Shown: one piece after another, positions 54,191 through 64,000 of the stretch
Numbering within the stretch: position 1 is the first letter of the stretch
How the letters are laid out: each line of letters begins with the position of its first letter
Source: Uranotaenia lowii
Lineage: Eukaryota; Arthropoda; Insecta; Diptera; Culicidae
Reading direction: 5' to 3'
Length of the DNA: 64,000 bases
NCBI RefSeq assembly: GCF_029784155.1
Contig: NC_073693.1
Location: 312,395,304 to 312,459,303 of the forward strand
Translations under genes and position numbers: made by a program
Notes under the pieces: model-generated
The model's database searches: none
What the model was told of the DNA's origin: nothing
The model's input: only the letters and a program-made list of their open reading frames with translations

Positions 54191-55819
54191 AGATAGAATG
54201 CTTATAATTTTGATTGTTAGTTTAATTTTAAAAGGTCAAATTCTTCAACAAGTCATTTTGAATACTGAATTCAGCTAAAAAATATTTAAAAAGAATTTGA
54301 TTTAGTTCTATCATTTTAAGGAAAATGTGATTTTTATTTTTCTTGAAATCATCCACAGGGTTTTGATTGTGGAATTGATTTTAGATTTAAAAAAATTTCT
54401 TTTATCTTCCTGTTAACAAATTGCAGGGAATTCCATATTTTTTGCATTGTTTAACATTTGCAGTTGCAGTTTTTTCATAAGCAAAATTTCAAACTTAAAC
54501 CTAAAACTTGGAATGAGTTTACAGGAATAATATTTGAACCACAAAATTTAAATCTATCACATTACCTTTGGAAAATTTTATTTATTATGAAAGGTTTCTT
54601 GAAAAAAAAACTACTTCTATGCTAAAATTAACTGAGAAGCTAACTTCAGCAGTGTTTTTTTGCAAATCAAAGATTTCTTTTTTTCACTAAAAGGTTCCTT
54701 AATCCTTAAATTGCCATTTCAAAGATTTAAGGATATTTAAGGATTTCATATCTTATTTTGATTGACATACTTGAATAGAATTGAACTGGCTTTCATTGAA
54801 AAAGATTTTTTTTTTTCAAATAATTGTCATGAAAAATTACCATCGTATCTTATTTTGATAGGTATATAATTTCCCATGAAACACAGACATCAATGTCAAC
54901 GGCCTAAACCGTAATTTAACGAGTTTCGCTCAAAAGATTCATAAAATTGATTTTTGGGAAACCAAAAATTGAGCATGGTGTTTGCAAATAATGTGGGTTT
55001 AAAAATTTGAAATTTTTCTCGAAGCTTTCATATCTTGATAAGTTATAATTTTGACAGGTTTTGTTCTTCCCAATATCAAACTATGCTATCTGAACGAAAT
55101 ATAATTTTGATAGGAGCAGATCAAGAACTGATTTTATTTTGCTATGATCGTATAGATTTTTTATATGATTTGAGATATTTTAACATCCTACGAGCACTGA
55201 ATTATAACTCGTTTAGATAGAAAAAAAATAGTATGAATCAAAATATCTCATCTTGATATAGTTTTTTCCCCTTCTGATCGGGAAACTACTAGCTAGCTTG
55301 TATCCAGAAAATGTATTGTAAAATCAAGTCCTTGTTCTGCTGGATCTGCTACATAATTTAAAAGTTTGTCAATTTGCTTAAGCTTATTTTAGATAAATTG
55401 GATTTTTAGAGTTTGAAAAACGATTTGAACGCTGCTGAAGTGTTCCGTTTGATAAAAAAATAGTTGTTTTTCCACAATGTATTATCCATTTTTAAAATAA
55501 TCACTGGGTTCTGCTATGTTCGTATTTTGCAGAGAAAAATTTCAATTGTTCAGATTTTGCCAGATTTCGAAAATAAATTAACCTGACTTTCACAGCCCAC
55601 ATGAATTCGAGAAAACAATGGGCCCCCTTTACTTGTATTTATGTGAAACTATTCGAGATTTTATTTCACGGTGAAGGGGGTGCTAACCTTGTTAATTTTT
55701 TTTTTTTTCACTTTTTACATTTAGTATGATTTAATAATTTTTAGATTATACTTTCTTTCCCAGATTCCTTGAACAACAGCAGTATGATTAACGTAATGTT
55801 AATTTGTTTTTCCTAGGGA
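54191..55819. other. AT-rich noncoding DNA with recurring ATCTTATTTTGATAGG words
   Basis: No gene. CATATCTTATTTTGATTG (about 54746), CGTATCTTATTTTGATAGG (about 54844), CATATCTTGATAAGTTATA (about 55028) and ATCTCATCTTGATATAG (about 55244) are spaced by roughly 100-210 bp, a degenerate series. The last is shared with 13912-13970. Confidence 0.45.
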
Positions 55820-56110
55820 AGCCGTCCTGAGCCGAGGGGCCCGGGGCGATTGCCTCCATTGAACCCCCCTCCCCTTCAACAAAAGTATATTGGGGCCTCT
55901 CTCCGCTTTCTATGTACTCCTTGGAAAAAGAGTGATAATTAAAATAATCTTAAAACCATTTCTCGTGCCACATTTGGTTCCATTTGTAGATCAGTTTTTG
56001 GTTTACACAAAACAATTGTAAGGGAGCTCCCCTATTCCCTTACTTTATCCCTAATTGAAGGAGAAAGAACAGACAGGCAGACAGACAGACAAACGGCAAT
56101 TCATTTTCAT
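55820..56110 (-). repeat. Dispersed repeat with TCTGTCTGTCTGCCTG start, minus copy
   Basis: The reverse complement starts TTTGTCTGTCTGTCTGCCTG at about 56093, then has GGAATAGGGGAGCTCCCTTA, an AGAGAGGCCCC region and GGAGGGGGGTTCAATGGAGG. It has the same start and short GGGAG palindromes as 23540-24150. Confidence 0.45.
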
Positions 56111-57399
56111 GTGTATTGATTGAAAGTTAAAAAGTTTTCTGAAAAGGTTACCACTATATTTTGATATAAATTTCCAAACGCTTTTAATTTGGAGGAAAAT
56201 AAAGTTCTAGAAATTAAAACTTGATATTTCAAGTAATTCAAGAAGATCATGTTAGTGAAACTTGGATCAGTAGTTGGCAATAACAGCAGTTGGAATTTTC
56301 AATACCGACTATTTCTTGAGGTCTGGACTTTGAGTGTTGAGTAAAATTGTGGGTCAAAATCATAATTCGCACATAATTTCCGACAAACAAAGCACGGTCT
56401 TGGCCCAATTTCATTAGTTCCACTATTCAAAGGGTGTCCTAAATCGATATGAAGCAAACAAGATCACATTTATGTCTTGTGCTTTTCCCATCCCATCCAT
56501 TTAGACTTGTCGTTCGATGGATTAAAAATAAATAAACAAATAAATAAATAAATTTATACTCAACAACGTAAATCCTCCCAACTCAACGGACCCAAGAACC
56601 ACCGAAAAAATCTGAGCTGTTTTGAAGAAGGCGCTTAAGTAGCCTTTCAAAAAAGATTGATTCTGAGTAAATGAAATTGAGAAAAAGTGATTTACGATAC
56701 ATACAAAGCTGCAGAGAGATCGCAAAAAGAGAAGTATTGTTTTAAAATTTGGTAGTGATTGATCAATAAATTTTAATAAGTGTGTTGTTTACCGAATGAA
56801 AATGTCACTGCAAATTCAACAAATCACCAAAGGCAATACATCAAATTGATAAAAGATTTTTGAAGGGTAAGGAAATGATTTCTTACTGGATGTTTGAGAG
56901 AATTCTTAATTCTGAATTCTTAATTGCATTCGAAGCACATAAAGCTTTTTTTAATGGCAACAACCCACTTGCCAACATCAAATCGTTTATGAAAGTCAAA
57001 CCAATAATACCAATTTCTCTTTGTTTCAACTATTCTTATTTACATGATTATTGTACCCAGAATGAGAGTTGCTTGAACTAAAGCGCTGTTAGATTAAACT
57101 AAAATTTCTATTAGAAAACAATTATTTTTAAAAAGCTATAACCGTCTCGTATAAAACAAGTAAGCGCGAGCTAGCATCTAGTATTAAAATCTGAAGTCTT
57201 GATAGTATAAACCACGTCGGTCAGAATATTTGAATTGTGTTCTACAAACTAAAAAATTTTGATTCAGAATGAATGAAGTCAATGCCAGAATGACTTTGTG
57301 ATTCCATTACGCGATGTTACCACAAACAGTTTTTGGGTCCATTCAACAGCTCAGATTTGTTTCCCCACAAACAGCTTGGAAACCACTCTTTATCGGGTG
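56111..57399. other. Noncoding DNA
   Basis: No recognised gene. A short (AAAT)n tract is at about 56528-56552. Small ORFs (for example 56860-57081) have no motif. Confidence 0.4.
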
Positions 57400-58265
57400 C
57401 TATCTTACAAACTCAAAGCTAGCTCGTATGCAGTAGGGGAACTCTAGTTGGCTTTAAGAATGATGGAATGTTGAACAAAAAAAGGACCAAAGAATGAATT
57501 TTCTCTCCCAAGAGTTAAAGTAAGAAAAAATGGTCAAATTCTATTCCGAGAACGATTCGAAGCGGCGGCGAGTCGGATGTATTATTGGCTTGGTTTGAGC
57601 GTTGGCTGGCTTTTGGAAAAAGGACACAACGTGGGTGGTCAAGTGAAGTGAAAGAGGAGAGTGATTTCAAGTGCGAACCCCATTCTGGTGTTTTGATAAA
57701 GGGAAATAAATGGCTCTGTTGATGCTGGCGAATGACTGCAATGGATTTTAGTTGACTTTCATCGGTTAGTGCTATTCGTGACACATTCTTGGAAGCTTGG
57801 AAGCAGTTGGGTTGGGACTAGACGGGGAGTCAAAGAACTGGTGGGTGGGGGTGGGTTTTTCGTGCCCAACAGATGGATCTATCCAACAACATGGCTGTCA
57901 GCTGATGGCGAGAACAAATGGCGGACACGTTCGGTGGCCATGAAGCTTTTGCTGCTGCTGCTTCTACCATTTTTGAGCCGAGGATGGAGATGATGATGAT
58001 GATGATGATGGTGCTGTGACACTTTTAGACTCACAAACCCTTCTCGTTTCCTACATGAATACATACATAGAATGGCGAAATCATTTTTGTTCACTTTGAA
58101 CGGTTTGAATTTTATTCGAATGGAAACAAATGTGTCTAAGTGACTAGAAAAGCTCTCAAGTGAGGGCGGACTGATGGCTGACTGGCTGGATAGATGATGA
58201 CATTTATTGTGCAGACATGATGTTATCCTGAAATGACGAAATGGCAAACAGCAATTAGCTTATTT
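57400..58265. other. Less AT-rich, apparently single-copy island with (GAT)n
   Basis: Balanced composition, few homopolymers, no repeat partner in the window, and a (GAT)8-like trinucleotide run at 57986-58011. Open frames on both strands (57515-57784 minus, 57879-58247 minus) are unremarkable; one is a His tract from the GAT repeat. Probably intronic or regulatory DNA, as with 10280-11130 and 19331-20600. Confidence 0.4.
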
Positions 58266-58914
<649 letters not shown>

Positions 58915-59949
58915 CCCGATACTTTGTTGCATAAGCCTTATAAGCAATAACACAAACCAAAAAAGTACTCTGACGTGGTAAGTTTAGACATTATAAATGG
59001 TAGAAATGAAGAAACATTCATAAAAGTCTGAAAATTTACCCAAACTTAAATTGACACTTGAAAAAACGATATGCATTGTCAATTGTTGCACTTCTACCCA
59101 TTTGGTTCTGTAGGCGTCATATTCGTTTAGTTAACGGTCAAATGGAAAAATTACGTTTCATACCTTCAAACTTTCGACAAACATTTATAAATCATATTTT
59201 TTATGAGGCACTTATAAAAATTCCTTTGATTTTGAAAAGAATATATATTTTTACTACTATGCGATAAATTCCAAATTTCATAGTTTTGAAACTATAAATT
59301 GCGGTCCAATCCATGTTCTAATTTTTGTTTAATTCTAGTACGGAGCTTGATTCAGAGATTTTTTAAACCAGTATGGAAGTATAGTTCTGATTGGTTTCTC
59401 AGTTTTGATTTGATTTGATTAATTATCACAATGCTCATTAATTATCCTTAAGTTTGAACCGTCAATTATAAAAACATTAACGACAAAAAATGCTCTGAAT
59501 TCAAATTATCCATTCATTTTTTAAAGTGAGTTTTATTTTAGTGTTTTTAAATACACTGATTTTGAATTCTTATCTGGCTTTGAATGACTGAACCAAGCTC
59601 TATAACTAGATTTTTTTGAAATTATTAATTTTTCTATTCCGTTTTATTTTATTTTTTTTTCATCTTTCAACTGAACTTGATTTGTATTCTAATATTGAAA
59701 TCATGTTCTATATACTTATGTTGATTTTGAGGAACAAAATAATATTAATTTTTTAAATTTTGTCGATTATACAAGTTTTTGAGTTTTAATTTTTAAAAAA
59801 GAACCTTCCTTCGAACGTAACAGAGATTCTGCTCTTCAATTCTGAATTTTGTTCCAATAATCTGACAAAAATTTGTGGTATTATTCTTGATTATGAATCT
59901 ATTTCTGAACAAATATCAATCTTTATGTTCAAATGTTTTCTCAAATACG
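58915..59949. other. AT-rich noncoding DNA
   Basis: No supported gene or repeat. Confidence 0.4.
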
Positions 59950-60817
59950 ATTTGGTACGGGCTGGGGGTGCGATCTGTACTTCTTTGCATTGGAACCAAG
60001 TCATCGTGCCCTTTTGGATAGCGAATTGATGACAAATTAGGCAAAACAAGGAATTGCTGGTGATCATACTTGCGGATCATTGACTGCAGGCTATTTTTGG
60101 ACGTAAATAGCTGTATTCATTGTTTCAGTAGTTCGAGAAGCATGCCACAGCTCGAGAAGCATGCCACATTCACATATGACTTGCCAAACCATTGCCTTTT
60201 TACCTTATTTTTCGGTAAAAATTGATGTCTCCGTCTCGTCAATACTTTGGCCATCCTGAACAGTGTAATACTGGTCATTCTTACGGGTCTTGTAATGGAA
60301 CTTGCAATTGGTTTCGTCAACTAGATTTAATAACGAACAGCGATTTTCAACATAGTTAATCTTAAAATTTACGAGCTTTTTGTTAGACAGGAGCAGCTTG
60401 TTTTTGACTAAACTTCGGCTTCTTCTACTTTTTATATGTCTTTAGACCCTTTCGTACCTTGGCTGAGAAGAGATCACATTTTTTGTCTACATCCCGAACT
60501 GAGACAGTCTTCCTTCTGGCGTAAGCACGCCTGACTTTTCGGCCCAAAGTTTTGTCCACCGGTTTCTGCCCAAATTTTTTTGTCTTTTGGTTTCTCTCCA
60601 TACGGGTCAACAATTCTTTTTGAGAGTGTAGTTCCGAAATTGATCGTGTATCATCAGTAAGTATCTCACCAGGTAGTGAGCGAATCAGTTCTCGCTTTTG
60701 AATCTTATTGACATTGATCTCGTATCGTCGCTCCGCCAACTCTCTTGGAAACAACAAGCAGCAGCAATCAGTTTTGAATTTTTCCAACAGGAAACGTATC
60801 ATGAGCGTTTCTTCCAA
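59950..60817 (-). pseudogene. Tc1/mariner-family transposase pseudogene, third copy
   Basis: In minus orientation an open N-terminal part (60425-60817, 130 codons) ends with KVRRAYARRKTVSVRDVDKK and AKVRKGLKTYKK, a helix-turn-helix region typical of this group. After frame changes, 60117-60400 read NKKLVNFKI-like, ENRCSLLNLVDETNCKFHYK (a VDET first catalytic Asp block), QYYTVQDGQ and GKKAMVWQV. 59985-60115 read TSKNSLQSMIRKYDHQQFL-like sequence, where these proteins have KKECLQKRLLP. The C-terminal catalytic part is absent. It belongs to the same broad family as the copies at 3904 and 32870 but is clearly a different subfamily. Confidence 0.75.
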
Positions 60818-60949
60818 GTGATTTTCGAAACATGGGTGGTGGTATTTTTATGCATCGTTAGATACCAATTTTGTGTATGCAACGTTACACGATTTCTCTA
60901 TAAAAGTCAACATTTAAAAGAGAAATTGGCCTGTAGCATCGTATTATGT

Positions 60950-61340
60950 TGACAATACCCTTCTTTTTGATCAATACTATTACATCGTTCACGAACTCGG
61001 GAGGGATATTTCCCGAGAGAGCCACGTTCCTACAGAGTTTAAGTTCTCTGTGTATAATGTCGGAAGTGTGGAGATAGAACTCACGAGGTATCCCATCAGG
61101 ACCAGGAGATTATCGAGCTACACTTTTTCGTATTGTAGTAATACTTTCCATACATGCTGCATTGGTTTCGTCTTGTTCGTAAATGACTATCTCACAGATA
61201 AAAGAATCTCCCGCTTGTTCGTCTACGCTGACTGCATACAGGTCACGAGATGCTCCTGGATTTCCTCTGGATGTTCCACTATTTTGTCTGGCCTAAGTGA
61301 CAGCTGTGTTATGCATATGAACAAATGAACTGTCGCCTGC
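60950..61340 (-). pseudogene. L1/Tx1-like LINE reverse-transcriptase fragment
   Basis: The minus strand reads DETNAACMESITT, then after a small frame shift SPGPDGIPREFYLHTSDIIH, RELKLCRNVALSGNIPPEFV and NDVIVLIKKKG. This is the N-terminal RT region that in the 50926-53891 LINE reads NKSPGKDGLTREFF...VVVLIRKKNN. The element family is related but distinct. The fragment ends at about 60955 before the RT catalytic motifs. The long plus-strand ORF at 61050-61328 is its antisense shadow. Confidence 0.75.
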
Positions 61341-61374
61341 AGTCCGGTTCGTTGGAAACCAGGAGACTGAGATA

Positions 61375-61615
61375 AACGGAGAATCATCGTCAATGATCAA
61401 ACATATTTTGCAGCCAATGATTGAATTTGTTATAATTTGTTGCAATTTGTTAGAGAGAATTAGAAGGTTTCAGTTAAAATGAGAGAAACCTGTGCTCAGA
61501 GAGAGTGAAAATATGCTAATTGTTGCATATTGTTTCGATTTGTTAGATTTGTTAAGCAGTTGTGGAATTTTGATCATTGACCTTTCCAAATGCAAAAAAT
61601 TCTCTCATCACTGCA
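61375..61615 (+). repeat. Dispersed repeat R2, copy 2
   Basis: Homologous to 9300-9530 in the same orientation; see the shared blocks listed there. It begins at about GAGACTGAGATAAACGGAGA and ends near TTTCCAAATGCAAAAAATTC. Confidence 0.75.
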
Positions 61616-62943
61616 ATCCCTTGTTGGAAACAGTCACCCAGCAAAAAAAATCATTCACGTTCATTATCCCGCCTCCAAATGAATGAAAGGGTGATTTTCT
61701 GAAGTCGCACCGGCTTTGAGATTCCGAACTTAGAATATTTTCGGTCTATTTTGTGTTGAGGTTCCTCTTCATGCACCAACACAGTTTTGAAGTTTATGTT
61801 TCCTAAGGTTGGACGCAATTGCTTTTGAATGAGCTTCTATGCATAGAAGGATCATTCGAAAGGTGACTTAATCTGGCCCTGCTTTTATCGGAAAACTTAT
61901 GAGATTCACCCGCTTCTAGCCATGAGCCATAATTACGACCTGCGTAAAAGTCAATGTAAAGGCAGTTTTTGGCGAAAAATCGTATTGAACTTATTAAAAC
62001 ACATGTCTCGCGTGAGCTTTCATTTAGTCGTATGAAACAAAATGTAAAAAAACAGTTTAATTACGAAAAAATACAAAAACACTGACATTAGCTAGTCGCA
62101 ACTTATTTCCATTTAGAATATTTGTAGCCTGGACAACATATGCTCTATGTGAGATATAAATTTAAAAGTTTTTTTGATAACTTTTGCAGCAGTTTTATGT
62201 GAATTCTTAAGATGTTTCATACTAAAAAAATTGTTTAAAAACCGTTTGACTTTGGCACTCACATATCACAATTTTTTTAAAAAAACATTAATATAGGAGT
62301 ATTTTTCTAAACAACACTTGTTAAAATTGATTCTTCTGCAAATTTTGACAAATTTTTGAGTAATTTATTCTGAAAATTTTTCAACAGATGGAAAGAAACT
62401 ACTTGATATTTTGTCTTTCGTTATTTTTTTAATTTATTTGTAAGACTATGCTAAAAAATTGGGAATAATATTTTATTTTGTAATTTGTTTATTTAAAAAA
62501 AAAAATGCTGTAAGATAAATCATATTAAAAAATTCTCTGTGTTTTAAACTATCAGAAAATTTCCTCTTCACATATCATTTTCTACATCTTTCCAAAATAA
62601 ACGAACAATTTGAAAAAATAATGATCATCTTATTTTTGTGAGTGTAGTGAAGACTCTAAACTTGTGAATCAATTTAATGTTAATATTTTATTTAATCAAT
62701 AATTGTGACAACATTTGAAAAAAAAGTCGTGCATAAAAAAGTTTATTCAATGCGGTGTTCTCCAGCTAAAAAATCATTCAAATCATCAAAAACAAATCCA
62801 TTGATAAGTTTGATTCAACTGGAACAAAATTCAATAAAAGGGTGAATTCATTCGGATCCTGTTCGATTACATTGTTCCAATACTATACAGTGGTTTGTAA
62901 TTTTTCAACAGACGTTTTGAAAACTTTTTCAAAGGATATACAT
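61616..62943. other. AT-rich noncoding DNA
   Basis: No gene or clear repeat. Composition becomes strongly AT-rich from about 61980. Confidence 0.4.
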
Positions 62944-63350
62944 ACCCCGTTTGATTTTGGCAACACGCCCGTGAGTTTTTTGTTTCCTTTCTCAAATGTT
63001 GCCAAAATCGAACGAATTTATACACATGTATTTTTAATTTTTATTTCAAATTATTAAAAATTTAATGTAAAACATAATAAAATCATATATTTTAGAAAGC
63101 CTCAGCTTTATTTGTTGCTAGCAGAAAAAATGGATCAATTATTTTTTTTACTGTTTAAAGCTTATATAATTGAGCCTAATTTAAAACTTTCATGACTATT
63201 TGATGATCTACATAAATTTTGATTTGATTTGGTTTGAAATGATTAAAAAACTAAAAAAGGAACCTGTTTTCTGGATATTACGAAAAACGAACGATTTTGG
63301 AAGGATGTTACCAAAATCAAATGTTGCTTAAATCAAATAGGGGTTTCTTA
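62944..63350. mobile_element. Palindromic MITE with CCCCNTTTGATTT ends
   Basis: The left end is ACCCCGTTTGATTTTGGCAAC (62944-62964), with an inverted partner at 62994-63014 (TGTTGCCAAAATCGAACG). The right end (about 63307-63345) reads inverted as CCCCTATTTGATTTAAGCAA followed by CATTTGATTTTGGTAAC, that is, two TTTGATTT words. Like the element at 30958, each end holds repeated copies of its own motif. No ORF. Confidence 0.65.
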
Positions 63351-64000
63351 ATTGGAATAAAAACGCTAGATTGTGGATATAGAATAATGTTAAAAAATCG
63401 AAAATAATTCAGTTTTGCTTACAATTAATAAGTGATTTCACGGGAGAACAACATGTTTGTTTCCTATGTCTCAAAACAGATTTTATAAGATTTTGGCGTC
63501 CTTCGTTTGAATATTTCATCAGGTTTTGTTTATCACCTACAGTTTAAGTGATATGGCGTTTGAAAATTTCGTTATTATTAGTTTTCAGCTGAATCGATCT
63601 TTGATTACTCATTACCAAAAAACCCACAAGAAAACTAAAAACAGATCGAGAATCTATTAATGATGGATTCAGATTTTGTGTTGAATTTCTAATAAAAAGA
63701 TATTCGAAGCTTTAAAACCTATTATTACACAATGTAATATATTAATAAGAATTAAAAATTTTTTTTTGAAATCTTTAAATTTTTGATTTTGAGAATATCA
63801 GATGATTCAACGACTTTGTTGAAGACTATGAAACGTTTTGTGACTTATTCTTTCGAAAATCTTTAAGATTTATTTTAGGTGGAAATTTCTCTACAATTTC
63901 TTCAACATTTTCATGTTTCCAGAAAACTGCGAAAACTAGTCAAAATAAAACATTCTTTAGTTTAAAAACAAACATACAAATTAATTAAACGGATTTTTAA
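63351..64000. other. AT-rich noncoding DNA
   Basis: No gene. Near 63585 CAGCTGAATCGATCTTTGAT is shared with 17070-17085 (CAGCTGAATCGATCTTGAAA), the GATCGAT cluster. Confidence 0.4.

Noticed and set aside
61050..61328. 92-codon plus-strand ORF
   Set aside because: Antisense of a LINE reverse-transcriptase fragment that has recognisable motifs on the minus strand.

Overview
This is an AT-rich, repeat-dominated stretch of insect nuclear DNA, most likely from a mosquito (Culicidae) or a close dipteran relative. The evidence is the mix of element families: Ty3/Gypsy integrase, Tc1/mariner-type transposase remnants with a DDETYVKAD-like core, RTE-, Jockey- and L1/Tx1-like LINEs, and short palindromic MITEs with ends such as GGGGTAACATTGATCA. 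I see no intact host protein-coding gene, no rRNA and no canonical tRNA gene. Two runs of exactly 500 Ns (5955-6454 and 36191-36690) are assembly gaps of placeholder length. The species cannot be named from the sequence alone.

Layout. 1-3903 is the 3' end of a Ty3/Gypsy retrotransposon: the C-terminal part of its integrase, a polypurine tract, and a probable 2.6 kb LTR that carries a duplicated 361 bp block. The LTR abuts a broken Tc1/mariner transposase (3904-4600), then an RTE-like LINE tail (4627-5245), then copy 1 of a 640 bp unclassified repeat that runs into the first gap. 6.5-20 kb holds AT-rich dispersed repeats, two copies of a CCGGG-rich MITE, and two less AT-rich islands of apparently unique DNA. 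20.8-25 kb carries a large foldback whose two arms each hold a tRNA-like pol III promoter, and copy 2 of the 640 bp repeat. 25.8-30.4 kb contains two diverged, directly repeated 2 kb blocks; a MITE sits in only one of them. 31-36 kb has back-to-back MITEs and a second mariner pseudogene whose catalytic region was altered by a snap-back inverted duplication.

The most informative region is 44.5-54.2 kb, a nested stack that can be read almost to the base. An old AT-rich repeat (minus orientation, 44503-45300 and 53921-54190) was split by an L1/Tx1-like LINE (45301-53920, AAAGCC target duplication). The LINE's ORF2 was then split by a 4.47 kb TIR element (46457-50922, 11 bp TIRs, TAG target duplication). 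That element carries an internally deleted Jockey-like LINE (about 47790-49741). Removing the TIR element and one TAG restores the ORF2 reading frame exactly; the only other defect seen in ORF2 is one in-frame amber codon at 51495.

The right end has a 230 bp (GT)n tract, a third mariner pseudogene (59950-60817), a minus-strand LINE reverse-transcriptase fragment (60950-61340), a second copy of a repeat first seen at 9.3 kb, and another palindromic MITE. Nothing here forms an operon or pathway. The elements interact as parasites inserted into one another, and the main interest is their relative chronology and the unclassified families.
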